Source of the DNA: Brachyspira intermedia PWS/A
Lineage (GTDB): Bacteria > Spirochaetota > Brachyspiria > Brachyspirales > Brachyspiraceae
NCBI RefSeq assembly: GCF_000223215.1
Contig: NC_017243.1
Coordinates: 558,001-622,000 of the forward strand
Reading direction: 5' to 3'
Length of the DNA stretch: 64,000 nt
Shown: positions 32,848 through 41,813 of the stretch, piece by piece
Numbering within the stretch: position 1 is the first letter of the stretch
Layout: each line of letters starts with the position of its first letter
Notes under the pieces: generated by a model
Seen by the model: the letters and a program-made list of their open reading frames with translations, nothing else
Told to the model about the DNA's origin: nothing
Database searches by the model: none
Translations under genes and position numbers: made by a program

Positions 32848-33147
32848 ATGGAAAAAGAAAATAAAAAAGTAAATAGAAAAATCAGGTCGGCTTCTACAAT
32901 ATCAGTTTCTATATTTACTATTATAATTGCTCTACCTCTAACTTTTATTATTTATCATTTTAAATTAGAAAATGCTTCTTTTCTTTCAAATACTTTTTCT
33001 AAATATGCAGTTTCTTTTTTAATAGCATTTATAATTACCCAGTTAATAACTGCAATTGTCCATAAGCTTATATTACTTGTTTTAACTTTAATTGGGGTGT
33101 TTATTGTTAAGAAAATAGCAGAAGATGAAGAAAATAAACCAATTTAA
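32848..33147 (+). CDS. Small membrane protein, two or three predicted helices
   Basis: 99 aa. Hydrophobic segments about residues 17-36, 53-70 and 72-88, with a basic N-terminus (MEKENKKVNRKIRS) and an acidic C-terminus (AEDEENKP). No recognised family. It lies upstream of the Bax-inhibitor-like gene on the same strand and shares a duplicated upstream region with it. No clear ribosome-binding site precedes the ATG. Confidence 0.45.
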   Translation: MEKENKKVNRKIRSASTISVSIFTIIIALPLTFIIYHFKLENASFLSNTFSKYAVSFLIAFIITQLITAIVHKLILLVLTLIGVFIVKKIAEDEENKPI

Positions 33148-33180
33148 TTTTATGATTATATAACAACTTATCAAAATAAT

Positions 33181-33268
33181 AATATTACTTTATTTAAATT
33201 AATTAGTTATACTTTAGACTAGTATTTTTATTAACTTAATATATAATAGTAAATTAAATAAAAACAAT
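33181..33268 (+). repeat. Duplicated upstream region, copy 2
   Basis: Second copy of the segment at 32739-32820 (shared start aatattactttatttaaa), here 105 bp before the Bax-inhibitor-like gene. Confidence 0.5.
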
Positions 33269-33285
33269 TTTGGAGGTTTAAAATT

Positions 33286-34020
33286 ATGGCAAATCCTGTT
33301 TTATCAGATAAGGCATTTAATTATGCTTCAAGTTATGAAAATGAAAACACAATGACTGTTAATGGAGCAATTAACAAATCAATAATACTTACATTAGTAC
33401 TAATACTTTCAGCTATGGTAAGTGTGTTTTTTGTTTTAGCTGCAAATCCTGGTCTTCTTTATCCTGCTGCTTTAGGATCATCTATAGCTGCTTTTGTTTT
33501 AGCTTTAATAATGACTTTCAAAAAAGAATTGGCTAAAGTGTTTTCTATACTTTATGCTATACTTGAAGGTGTTGCTATAGGTGCTGTTTCTTATGTTTTT
33601 AATGCTGCTTATGACGGTATTGTTGTACAAGCAGTATTTCTTACATTTTTAGATTTATTTATAATGTTAGTATTATATAGATTTAGAATAATAAGAGTAA
33701 CTGAAAAATTAAGAAGTGTAATAACTGTATCTACATTATGTATAGGTCTTGTATATTTAGCTAATTTTATAATGTCATTCTTTGGTGCTAGAATTCCTTT
33801 CTTATATGGTTCAAGTCCTTTAAGCATTGGAATAAGTATTGTAGTTGTTCTTATTGCTTCATTTAATTTGCTTTTGGATTTTGATTTTATGGAGAAAGGT
33901 GAGCAGTATAATATGCCTAAATACTTTGAATGGTACGCTGCTTTCGGACTTCTTGTTACTTTGGTATGGCTTTATTTAGAGATATTAAAACTTTTAGCCA
34001 AAACAAGAAGCAGAGATTAA
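33286..34020 (+). CDS. Bax inhibitor-1/YccA family membrane protein
   Basis: 244 aa, about seven hydrophobic helices. It matches the YccA/BI-1-like branch: N-terminal tail with MTVNGAINKSIILTLVL, ILEGVAIGAVSYVF, RVTEKLRSVITVST and the C-terminal FDFMEKGEQYNMPKYFEWYAAFGLLVTLVWLYLEIL, where the two Asp/Glu residues are the conserved pH/Ca2+-related positions. Family members act as proton-sensitive calcium leak channels or modulate FtsH. GGAGG at 33272-33276 fixes the start. A terminator follows. Confidence 0.88.
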   Translation: MANPVLSDKAFNYASSYENENTMTVNGAINKSIILTLVLILSAMVSVFFVLAANPGLLYPAALGSSIAAFVLALIMTFKKELAKVFSILYAILEGVAIGAVSYVFNAAYDGIVVQAVFLTFLDLFIMLVLYRFRIIRVTEKLRSVITVSTLCIGLVYLANFIMSFFGARIPFLYGSSPLSIGISIVVVLIASFNLLLDFDFMEKGEQYNMPKYFEWYAAFGLLVTLVWLYLEILKLLAKTRSRD

Positions 34021-34042
34021 AATTAATATAATTAAGGAAATT

Positions 34043-34080
34043 AAGGCATGCATATTAATTTATGTATGCCTTTTTTATTT
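34043..34080 (+). terminator. Terminator of the BI-1 family gene
   Basis: A 12-bp stem, aaggcatgcata (34043-34054) with tatgtatgcctt (34061-34072), one G-U pair, followed by ttttttattt. Confidence 0.8.
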
Positions 34081-34130
34081 GCATTATAATTTTCAAAACG
34101 CTTCAAATATTATTATTGAATGTAAGAATA

Positions 34131-34380
34131 AATTCCTATAATATTCTGAAAATTTTTAACTTTGTTAACTGATTCATTTTATATAAATGTTATCTACTTT
34201 TTTGTCGCACAAAAAAGTAGCAAAAAACGCACATACTATAGCTTAAAATTTTCAAAATATCTATAAAATATAATGTAATACCATAATTTTAGTTCACACA
34301 TTGCTGAAGTCACGCAGAGCGAAGGTGGACTTCGTCAAAGTTGCAAAAGCACATATTATTTTTATATTCAGTTTGAATAT
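34131..34380 (-). repeat. Dispersed intergenic element, family 1, copy D (divergent)
   Basis: Reverse-oriented, degenerate copy. Its right end appears as ctgaaaatttttaactttg (34146-34164). The hairpin ctacttttttg...caaaaaagtag at 34194-34220 has stem bases changed together compared with other copies. A module ggtggacttcgtcaaagttg (34324-34343) follows. The left end is not preserved. It separates one unit of a degenerate tandem repeat from the other three. Confidence 0.55.
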
Positions 34381-34446
34381 TATTATATAATTGTTTTATG
34401 GTATTATCTCTAACTTATTTATTTTTCTTTTATAGGTTAATTTTGT

Positions 34447-34640
34447 AAACGCTTCAAATCCTTGTTATTGAAGAGAAAATAAAAGTCCTGTATCGTACTA
34501 ATAACTGCAAACGCTTGAAAGCCTATTATATGGGTGAGAATAAAAACTCTAATAATAGTACTGAAACATAATTATTTTTTTAAACGCTTCAAAACCTTTC
34601 TATTGTAAGGAGAAATATAGTCTTATTATAGACTAATATT
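34447..34640 (+). repeat. Degenerate tandem repeat, three units plus a distant fourth
   Basis: Units start with aaacgcttcaaa or aaacgcttgaaa at 34447, 34509 and 34582 (steps 62 and 73 bp) and share later words such as gagaaaataaaa and tagtactaat. A fourth unit start lies at 34096, before element copy D. Too divergent and too irregular to be CRISPR. Confidence 0.5.
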
Positions 34641-34894
34641 AAAAATCATTAAAACTTTTATTGTTCTAATATTACTGTTTATAAAAAATAATACTAATAT
34701 TATAATTTCTTTAAAATGTTGATAATTATATATTAATAAAATATAAATTTATATTGATTTTAATTTAAAATAATATATAGTATAATAAATTTAAAAATAA
34801 ATTTAAATTCGTATTTAAATTTAAAAACGCATTTAAAATAATAGTTAGTTTTTTGGTGTAAAAATATTAAATACATAAAAACTTAAAAAATTAT

Positions 34895-34907
34895 GACAAA
34901 TTTTGTC
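34895..34907. promoter_or_regulatory. 13-bp palindrome shared by two promoters (site 1)
   Basis: gacaaattttgtc, perfect 6-bp arms around one base, with shared flanks ttat- and -ca. It is 95 bp before the lipoprotein start. The same sequence occurs at 36797-36809 before the Mrr-like gene, so it may be a common operator. Confidence 0.4.
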
Positions 34908-35001
34908 TCATTGATAGTGCATAATTAAGTTATAACAAAATTGAATAAGCAAATAAACATGAAAATGTTTAGAATAAAAATTTAAAAAAGGAGTTCTAAC
35001 T

Positions 35002-35709
35002 ATGAACAAAAAATTATTAACAATCTTTTTAAGCCTATTTTTAGTAGGCATTTTATCAGTAAGCTGTTCCAATGCTGACAAAACAGGTGCAGGAGATACA
35101 ACTACACCAAAAACTATAAACACAAAATATGCTGGTATATGGTCGTCATCAGATAACCCCGATGCTGTAGAAATAGATATAAATGGTAATATATACGAAT
35201 ACAATAGCACTCGTGGAAATAAAGGTGAAGTATTAGAGTCTACTGATCCTAGTTATAAAGTAAAAATTTATGGTAGTGAGATTACAATAACATTTAAAGA
35301 TGTAAATAATGCAACTGTCAATATTAATGGACAAAATGTTACATATACTAAAACTCCACAAAGCATAGAACAATTCAACGGTAAGACTTATGCGTCAGAA
35401 AAAAGTTTTAATGTTCCTGAATTAGGTGCAAGATATCTATGGGCATCTGTGAAAGATAGCAAATTTGCTATGAATATTAATGATAACAATACTTATGCCC
35501 CTGGATTCAGTTTAGATAGTTATTTTACTGTAACAGGTTATGGCACTGATTATACTTTTTCTACTCCTGATCCTCAAGGAACGCCAGATCAAGTTCAAGG
35601 TACTTTAAAATTTGCTCCAGATGGTTCTTCTGTAACAATGAGATTTACAAAAAATACAGTGATGCCTAGTATTGTAGGTCAAGATATAGTTTGTAATATA
35701 AAACAATAA
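35002..35709 (+). CDS. Lipoprotein, paralogue family member 1 (long form)
   Basis: 235 aa. Lipoprotein signal MNKKLLTIFLSLFLVGILSVSC with lipobox Cys22 and AAAGGAG before the ATG. Two parts follow: a unique N-terminal beta-rich domain (about 30-115, YAGIWSSSDNPDAVEIDINGN) and a C-terminal domain (about 118-235) shared with the lipoproteins at 36243 and 41814, from EQFNGKTYAS through VTGYGTDYTFSTPD to DIVCNIK. Function unknown; probably exposed on the outer or inner membrane. The unit ends with a terminator of the same design as its paralogues. Confidence 0.75.
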   Translation: MNKKLLTIFLSLFLVGILSVSCSNADKTGAGDTTTPKTINTKYAGIWSSSDNPDAVEIDINGNIYEYNSTRGNKGEVLESTDPSYKVKIYGSEITITFKDVNNATVNINGQNVTYTKTPQSIEQFNGKTYASEKSFNVPELGARYLWASVKDSKFAMNINDNNTYAPGFSLDSYFTVTGYGTDYTFSTPDPQGTPDQVQGTLKFAPDGSSVTMRFTKNTVMPSIVGQDIVCNIKQ

Positions 35710-35734
35710 TAATCAATCATATATTTAATTAAAT

Positions 35735-35772
35735 GGCTTTGCTTGAAGTTTTCAGGTGAAGCCTTTTATTTT
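35735..35772 (+). terminator. Terminator of lipoprotein 1
   Basis: ggctttgcttgaa (35735-35747) pairs with ttcaggtgaagcc (35751-35763) with wobble pairs, followed by ttttattttttat. Confidence 0.7.
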
Positions 35773-35822
35773 TTATGTTAAAAAATAATTTTATAATTTA
35801 TATATTGGAATTTTGTACTCTA

Positions 35823-36135
35823 ATATATACTGAAAATTTTTAAGTTTGTCAACTGATGCACTTTATATAGATATTATCTACTTTTTGCCGCATAAAAAAG
35901 TAGCTGCCTCAGGCACGCTTCGCGAAAACGCAATTGCTAGAACTTTATATTTGAAAAATACTTATTAAATATAGAATATAACCTAAATTTAGACTAAAAA
36001 TGCAGTCTTTTTGGTTCTCGCCGCAGGTGTACTTCGTATGTGCCAACAAAAGAACTGGGGTGCGGGGCAAAGCCCTACAGATATTTAAAATTTAAAAAAA
36101 TAATTTTTGACAAAATATAGTTGTTTAGGTATATT
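35823..36135 (-). repeat. Dispersed intergenic element, family 1, copy E (reverse)
   Basis: Near full-length copy in reverse. Right end at 35823-35855 (tatatactgaaaattttt...). Hairpin ctactttttgccgcataaaa...gtag at 35878-35903. The rightmost part is the element's left end, which reads on the plus strand as TTGACA (36107-36112), 17 bp, TATATT (36130-36135). That promoter points to lipoprotein 2, 107 bp away. Confidence 0.75.
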
Positions 36136-36242
36136 TTAATTTTAATCATCATATAGTATAATAAAATCAAAATATATTTCAAAACTATTCTATATTTTTA
36201 AATATAAAAAAATATTTAAATAAAAAATTCAGGAGTTTTACT

Positions 36243-36707
36243 ATGGGTAAAAAATTTTTAACAATCTTTTTGAGCCTATTTTTTGTAAGTATGTTATCAA
36301 TAAGCTGCTCTAATAAGGATAAAACAGGATCTAGTGATGGTTCCGCCACAACAACAAAAGGCATAGAACAGTATAATGGTAATACTTATGTATCATCAAA
36401 AATACAAATAAATAATCAACTAGGTTATGTATGGATATCAGTAAAAGATAGTAAAGTTGCAATTAAACCAAATGAAGATAATAACACTTCACCAATATTT
36501 GATACAGGAAATTATTTTTCTGTAACAGGTTCAGGTACAGATTATAATTTTTCTATTCCAGACAGTAAACAAAATCCTGATTCAATTGTAGGTACCTTAA
36601 CATTTTCTGATGATGCTTCTTATGTAACTTTAAACATTACAAAAAATGGTGATGATCCAACTGGAGAAACATTAAATAAACATTTTGTTTGTAATATTAA
36701 AAAATAA
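36243..36707 (+). CDS. Lipoprotein, paralogue family member 2
   Basis: 154 aa. Signal MGKKFLTIFLSLFFVSMLSISC with lipobox Cys22, then directly the shared C-terminal domain: EQYNGNTYVSS, YVWISVKDSKVAI, VTGSGTDYNFSIPD, and ending HFVCNIKK. It lacks the extra domain of lipoprotein 1. CAGGAG precedes the ATG. Its probable promoter lies in element copy E. A perfect 13-bp terminator stem follows. Function unknown. Confidence 0.75.
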   Translation: MGKKFLTIFLSLFFVSMLSISCSNKDKTGSSDGSATTTKGIEQYNGNTYVSSKIQINNQLGYVWISVKDSKVAIKPNEDNNTSPIFDTGNYFSVTGSGTDYNFSIPDSKQNPDSIVGTLTFSDDASYVTLNITKNGDDPTGETLNKHFVCNIKK

Positions 36708-36725
36708 TAATGATATTTTTATTAA

Positions 36726-36766
36726 AAAGGCTTTACTCTAAGTTTTTTGAGTAAAGCCTTTATTTT
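36726..36766 (+). terminator. Terminator of lipoprotein 2
   Basis: A perfect 13-bp stem, aaaggctttactc (36726-36738) with gagtaaagccttt (36749-36761), followed by tttattttt. Confidence 0.88.
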
Positions 36767-36796
36767 TGCAAAAAAAAATAAAAAATCAAAAATTAT

Positions 36797-36809
36797 GACA
36801 AATTTTGTC
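36797..36809. promoter_or_regulatory. 13-bp palindrome shared by two promoters (site 2)
   Basis: gacaaattttgtc again, with the same flanking ttat- and -ca as site 1 at 34895. It is 50 bp before the Mrr-like gene. Confidence 0.4.
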
Positions 36810-36858
36810 GCAGCCATATTTTATAATTAAATCATAATCAAAATTAAAGGAGATTCTT

Positions 36859-37860
36859 ATGGAAAGAAATTATTTTTTACACAGAATATCACATGGTTAT
36901 GAATGTTCATATCCTATATTGGAAAAAGGTTATCTTTCAACAGGATATGAAATGTTATTTAGTGAAGAATTATATAAAATAGTTGAAAATGGAGATTATT
37001 ATGGCGAGTTTAAATCTTATGTAGAAAATATATGGGGTGAATGTCCAAAATGGATACATCATTTATGGAGATTTATACATGGTTTTAAAAAAGGTGATTA
37101 TATTATAGTACCTCAATTTGGAGGTTTATTTTCTATATATGAAATAATAGGTGATAATTTTATTGGTAAAAATGATAAAGAATTAAAATCAGTACTTAAA
37201 CCATTTATAAATACTGAAGATTATCAAAAATTGGATTTTTTTTGGAAAGTAAAACCTGTATATACAAATATAAAAAGAGCTGAATATGCAAATGCCGAAC
37301 TTACAAGAAAAATGCATTATAGAGGTACTAATATTTCTTGTAATGATATTGCAGAAACTATAAATGAATTATTAGAAAATATAAATAATAATAGACCTAT
37401 TAATTTAACTTATGACATTTTAAACACTTGTTCTAAAAATATTTTTGATTTAGTAAGGAATAGATTGAATCCAGATAAATTTGAAAGATTAATAGGTTTA
37501 TATTTTAAACAATGTGGTGCTGATAATATAGAAAGACCTTCCAAAATAGATAATCCAAATGGAGATTGTGATATACAGGCATCTTTTGATTTAATAAGAA
37601 CAATAATACATGTTCAAGCAAAATTTCATACAGATTATACAGATCAATGGGCTATAGAACAAATTAAAAATTTTTTAGAGTATAAATCATCAAATGAAGA
37701 TGGATATTCACATATAGGTTGGGTAATATCCAGCTGTGATGATTTTTCAGATGAGGCTAAAAATTTAGCTATTGATAATAACATATTATTAATAAATGGT
37801 AAAACATTTTCAGAAATGTTGATTAAAGCAGGTATATCTTCTTTGGAAGGTAATATATAA
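36859..37860 (+). CDS. Mrr-like restriction endonuclease
   Basis: 333 aa. The C-terminal ~130 residues form an Mrr/PD-(D/E)xK nuclease core: LNPDKFERLIGLYFKQCGA (E209 in the first helix), NPNGDCDI (D238), and HVQAKFH (Q253-x-K255), then WVISSCDDFSDEAKNLA and NILLINGKTF. The N-terminal ~155 residues (GDYIIVPQFGGLFSIYEIIGD) look like a small beta-barrel, possibly a DNA- or modified-base-reading module; this is inference. Mrr-type enzymes often cut modified foreign DNA. AAAGGAG lies before the ATG. A zinc-finger gene follows 32 bp downstream. Confidence 0.8.
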   Translation: MERNYFLHRISHGYECSYPILEKGYLSTGYEMLFSEELYKIVENGDYYGEFKSYVENIWGECPKWIHHLWRFIHGFKKGDYIIVPQFGGLFSIYEIIGDNFIGKNDKELKSVLKPFINTEDYQKLDFFWKVKPVYTNIKRAEYANAELTRKMHYRGTNISCNDIAETINELLENINNNRPINLTYDILNTCSKNIFDLVRNRLNPDKFERLIGLYFKQCGADNIERPSKIDNPNGDCDIQASFDLIRTIIHVQAKFHTDYTDQWAIEQIKNFLEYKSSNEDGYSHIGWVISSCDDFSDEAKNLAIDNNILLINGKTFSEMLIKAGISSLEGNI

Positions 37861-37892
37861 TTAAAATATAACAAAATTAAAGGAGGCTTTTT

Positions 37893-38147
37893 ATGGCTCA
37901 AAATTTTTACTGTGAATATTGCGGTGCTAAATATTCTTCAATAGCTTCACTAACTAGTGGTTATTGTCTAAAGCACCCGAACGGTCCAAACAAGGGTAAG
38001 CATAAACTTTACGAAGGCGGTGAAAAGTCAGAATATTTTTGCAAGTACTGCGGTGCTAAAAATAAATCTTTACAGTCGTTAGTAAATGGTTATTGTCTAA
38101 AGCATCCTAATGGTCCTAACAAGGGAAAGCATTCGCCTGCTTTATGA
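37893..38147 (+). CDS. Tandem zinc-finger protein
   Basis: 84 aa, made of two copies of a ~42-residue unit. Each has CEYCGAKYSS or CKYCGAKNKS, then a CLKHPNGPNKGKH block, giving a C-x2-C...C-x2-H zinc site. The DNA of the two halves is also alike, so the duplication is recent. AAAGGAGG before the ATG is a strong ribosome-binding site. Short proteins with this unit occur in anaerobic gut bacteria; function unknown. Its position right after the Mrr-like nuclease suggests an accessory role, which is inference. Confidence 0.7.
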   Translation: MAQNFYCEYCGAKYSSIASLTSGYCLKHPNGPNKGKHKLYEGGEKSEYFCKYCGAKNKSLQSLVNGYCLKHPNGPNKGKHSPAL

Positions 38148-38585
38148 TTCGCACGGTGATTAAAACTAAAAAAAAATTAAGTTTTGTTTTATTTTTAATT
38201 ATTAAAGAAAATAAAATTAATCGTGCGTTGAATAAATTTTTAAATCTAATCTAAACTTGGGTGGGCGCTTTATTTTCTAATTTAATTAAAAAATAAATTT
38301 AAATTAAAATTTCAAAAATAAACTATAAATATTAAAGGGTGGGGTATGTAATAAAAGTTTTAAAATTTAATTACATTTGCCCGCCCTTTATATTTATAAA
38401 TTAAATTTTGTATTTATATATTATATTTCTTTAAAGCCAATTATGATATTATAAAACCCACCCAAGCGTTATTTAAATTTCTAATGTTTACACCGCACGC
38501 TGAATGCATTTTTTATACTAGTTGATGTAATAATATAATTTAAATTAAATAAACAATCTGTTTACCATGCGTTTAATAAAAAATG
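38146..38585. repeat. Palindromic intergenic element, family 3, copy 1
   Basis: About 440 bp. In order: cgcacggt...atcgtgcg hairpin; cttgggtgggcgc (about 38256-38268); aaagggtggggtatgtaa; its partner attacatttgcccgcccttt; cccacccaagcg (about 38459-38470); and a final accgcacgc...taccatgcg hairpin. The two G-rich/C-rich pairs nest inside each other. No ORF. Two further copies lie at 42.5 and 61.6 kb. Confidence 0.7.
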
Positions 38586-38689
38586 ACTTTCAATATAAAA
38601 AATAATTTTGTTTTTACTATTCAATTAATTATTATTTGGTTTATAATATGATGATAAGTTTAATTAAATAATAGGTGTTAAAAATATAA

Positions 38690-40051
38690 ATGGCTAATCA
38701 TATAGGGACAGATCTTACAGAAGCAAAAGTTGTTCCCACATTATTAAAATTGCTTATACCAATACTATTGTCGAATATGCTTAATGTTGTATATAATATA
38801 GTAGATAGTATTTGGATAGGTAATATTATAGGGCCTCTTGGACTTTCGGCAGTTGCAGTAAGTTTTCCAATAATGCTTATAATGGGTTCTTTTGCTTTCG
38901 GTATTAATATGGCTAATGGAGTTATAGTTTCGCAGTATTATGGAGCTAAAGATTATGACACTGTAAGCCATGTTATAAAAGTATCTACCACTTTGGGAGT
39001 TATAATATTAGTTACTGTTGGGGCTTTAATGCTTATATTCTCAAGAAATATATTAGTAATGATGAAAACTCCTGAAAATGCTATGGATATGGCATTAATA
39101 TATTTAAGAATATCTATTTTGGGTATGCCTTTTGCTTATACTTACTTTTTTATTTCTTCTATATTAAGAGCAGTAGGCGATACTGTAAGACCATTAATAT
39201 TTTTGATTGTATCATCTATAATTAATATAATATTGGATCCTATACTTATAAAAGGTTTTTGGATAATACCTGCAATGGGACTTCAAGGTGCAGCTATTGC
39301 TACAGTAATTTCTCAATTTACTTCTGTATTTATAAGTACAACATATCTTAGAATAAAAAACAGCTTTATAAAAATAAATCCTTTTGTATTTACATTCGAT
39401 TTGAATATGACTAAAAAAATACTTAAATTAGGAATACCTATTTCATTCAATCAGTTTATAGTAGCTTTCGGATGGTTAGTAATTACAAGACTTATAAGCA
39501 GTTTCGGAGAGGCAGCAAGTGCAACAGTTGCAATAGTTAATAGAGTAGAATCACTTTTTATAATGCCTATGGGAGCTTTGGGAAATGCTGTTATGACAAT
39601 GTCGGCACAGAATATTGGAGCTAAAAAATTAGAGAGAGTAAAAGAAATTCTAAAAAGCGGAATCGTTATAGGAATTATAATTTCTTCTATTATGAGTATA
39701 TTTTCAATAACTAATCCTTATTTACTTATAAGAATGTTTACAAAAGATACTCAAGTTTTTGAATATGCAAGAAGCTATATTTATACTATAATGCCAATAT
39801 TTATTTTTTATTCTGTGATGTTTGTATGTAATGGTATTATAAACGGAGCAGGAAAAACTATAGTTATAATGGCTTTTACAACATCTACTACTTTAATTTT
39901 GAGAACGATTTTAGCTTATGCTTTATCTCCTAATTTTGGACTTGTTGGTATATGGCTTTCTATGGGTATATGCTATATAATCAATACTTTCTTTAGTATG
40001 TATTATTTAAAATCCAACAAATGGCAAAAGAATTCAAATATTACTCTGTAA
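38690..40051 (+). CDS. MATE-family multidrug/Na+ antiporter
   Basis: 453 aa, 12 predicted helices in two homologous halves. Typical motifs: LKLLIPILLSNMLNVVYNIVDSIWIG at the start, GINMANGVIVSQYYGAKD, ISSILRAVGDTVRPL, and in the second half GIPISFNQFIVAFGWLVITR with ALGNAVMTMSAQNIGAK. It exports cationic drugs or metabolites in exchange for Na+ or H+. The ATG has a modest AGGTG ribosome-binding site. Single-gene unit after a palindromic element. Confidence 0.92.
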   Translation: MANHIGTDLTEAKVVPTLLKLLIPILLSNMLNVVYNIVDSIWIGNIIGPLGLSAVAVSFPIMLIMGSFAFGINMANGVIVSQYYGAKDYDTVSHVIKVSTTLGVIILVTVGALMLIFSRNILVMMKTPENAMDMALIYLRISILGMPFAYTYFFISSILRAVGDTVRPLIFLIVSSIINIILDPILIKGFWIIPAMGLQGAAIATVISQFTSVFISTTYLRIKNSFIKINPFVFTFDLNMTKKILKLGIPISFNQFIVAFGWLVITRLISSFGEAASATVAIVNRVESLFIMPMGALGNAVMTMSAQNIGAKKLERVKEILKSGIVIGIIISSIMSIFSITNPYLLIRMFTKDTQVFEYARSYIYTIMPIFIFYSVMFVCNGIINGAGKTIVIMAFTTSTTLILRTILAYALSPNFGLVGIWLSMGICYIINTFFSMYYLKSNKWQKNSNITL

Positions 40052-40232
40052 ATATTTTTATTAATACAACAATAATTTTTGTTTTTATTTACGAAAGTGT
40101 TTTGTTTGTAAATAATATATAATATGTTTTCGGTATTTTTTACATATAATATCTTTATATTAAAAATAAAAATATTATAATTATTCATTAAAATTTTCAT
40201 TAAAAAAATAAAATATTTAAGGAGTTTTCATT

Positions 40233-41663
40233 ATGGGCGGAACTATAGTAATAATTATAGTAGTTCTATACTTGGTAGCTATGCTTCTTATAGGAGTATA
40301 TTCCAGTAAAAAAATCAGCAACAGCAATGATTTTGCATTAGCTGGAAGGAATTTGGGACCTGTACTTTTGGCAGGAACTTTGGCTGCTACAAATATTGGT
40401 GGAGGTACATCATTAGGTCTAGCAGAACAGGCTTTCGGTAAATGGGGACTTTCTGCTGTTTGGTATGTAATAACAGCTTCTATTGCTTATCTTGTTTTAG
40501 CATTTTTAGCTCAAAGATTCAGAAATGCAATGGTTACTACTGTATCAGAATATTTTTATAAAAGATATGGTAAAGCAAATGCATTAGTTACTTCTATTAT
40601 AATGGGGCTTCCTATGATAGGTATAACAGCAGCTCAGATAATAGCTTCAGCAAGTATATTAACAGTTATGACTGGCTGGAATTATAAATTATCTGTAGTA
40701 ATTGTTACAATAGTAGTTACTGCTTATTCTTCTATGGGCGGACTTTGGGGAGTTGCTTTTACAGATTTGATTCAAGGTTCATTAGTATTTATAGGAAGTT
40801 TAGTTGCTATACCTTTTGCTTTGAATTATGCAGGCGGTTTTGATCATGTACTTGCAAATTTAACACCTGCACAAAAATCTTTTACTGCAGGTATGGGCTG
40901 GCCTACTATAATATCATTAACTATAATGTATATTGCTTCATATTCTGTAGGTCCTGAAATTAGTCAAAGATTCTTTTCTGCTAGGGACTCTAAATCTTTA
41001 ATGATAGGTTCTTTAGTCGGCGGATTGGTATGTATATTATATTCTTTATTCCCTGCATTTTTAGGTTTGATTGCTTCAAGTGTTGTTAAAGACGGACTTC
41101 TTACTTCTGAGCTTCTTACTTCTGAAGGTACTAGATATATTTTACCTGTACTTGCTATGCATACAATGCCTCCCGTAATAGTGGGTTTATTATTCTCGGC
41201 ATTAATATCTGCTACTATGTCATCAGCTGACTCTGATATGCTTGCTGTATCAGTAATAGCTACAAATGATATATACAAAAAATACATTAATAAAGATGCT
41301 ACTGACAAACAATTACTTTTTCTTGGCAGAGCATGTATGGTTGCTGTTGGGCTTATATCTATGTTTATAGCTTTCAAGGCTTCAAACTTAATAACAATAT
41401 TGATGTTCTCATTCAGCTTGCGTGCTGCAGGTGTATTTATACCATATTTATTTGGTAACTACACAAACAAAAAACTTTCTGCAGTTGCAAGTATGGGTTC
41501 GTTAATAGCTGGAAGTGTTGTTACAATATTCTTCCAATACAATAAAAATATTAATTTATTTGGAGTTGACCCTATAATACCTGGTATAGTTGCAAGTTTA
41601 GTAGTATTCTTAGTTCTTTCTGCTATAATACAGCCTAAGCCTGATTCTGCAAAAACTGAATAG
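40233..41663 (+). CDS. Sodium:solute symporter (SSS family)
   Basis: 476 aa, about 13 predicted helices. The N-terminus has the family words SNDFALAGRNLGPVLLAGTLAATNIGGG, and later GGLWGVAFTDLIQGSLVFIG and LFSALISATMSSADSDMLAVS, the Na+-site helix. The substrate (sugar, amino acid, pantothenate or other) cannot be set from sequence. AAGGAG precedes the ATG. It is followed by an 11-bp-stem terminator, so it is a single-gene unit. Confidence 0.92.
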   Translation: MGGTIVIIIVVLYLVAMLLIGVYSSKKISNSNDFALAGRNLGPVLLAGTLAATNIGGGTSLGLAEQAFGKWGLSAVWYVITASIAYLVLAFLAQRFRNAMVTTVSEYFYKRYGKANALVTSIIMGLPMIGITAAQIIASASILTVMTGWNYKLSVVIVTIVVTAYSSMGGLWGVAFTDLIQGSLVFIGSLVAIPFALNYAGGFDHVLANLTPAQKSFTAGMGWPTIISLTIMYIASYSVGPEISQRFFSARDSKSLMIGSLVGGLVCILYSLFPAFLGLIASSVVKDGLLTSELLTSEGTRYILPVLAMHTMPPVIVGLLFSALISATMSSADSDMLAVSVIATNDIYKKYINKDATDKQLLFLGRACMVAVGLISMFIAFKASNLITILMFSFSLRAAGVFIPYLFGNYTNKKLSAVASMGSLIAGSVVTIFFQYNKNINLFGVDPIIPGIVASLVVFLVLSAIIQPKPDSAKTE

Positions 41664-41692
41664 AATTTTAATAAAAAATAGATAGTTAATAA

Positions 41693-41740
41693 AAAAGCGT
41701 ATATAAGAATATATAAATCTTTTATACGCTTTTATTTTTT
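41693..41740 (+). terminator. Terminator of the SSS transporter
   Basis: aaaagcgtata (41693-41703) pairs with tatacgctttt (41723-41733), followed by tattttttat. Confidence 0.85.
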
Positions 41741-41757
41741 ATATGCATCTATAAATA

Positions 41758-41791
41758 AAAGTCTTTATCTAAAAAATCAAGCAAAGCCTTT
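41758..41791 (-). terminator. Terminator of lipoprotein 3
   Basis: On the minus strand aaaggcttt (41791-41783) faces aaagacttt (41766-41758), nine bases with one mismatch, then a T-rich run. It is the same terminator type as in the two paralogous lipoprotein genes. Confidence 0.55.
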
Positions 41792-41813
41792 AATTACAAA
41801 AAAATATAATTGA

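Noticed and set aside
34447-34640. Possible CRISPR array
   Set aside because: Repeats are degenerate, spacing is irregular, there are only three or four units and no cas genes are nearby.
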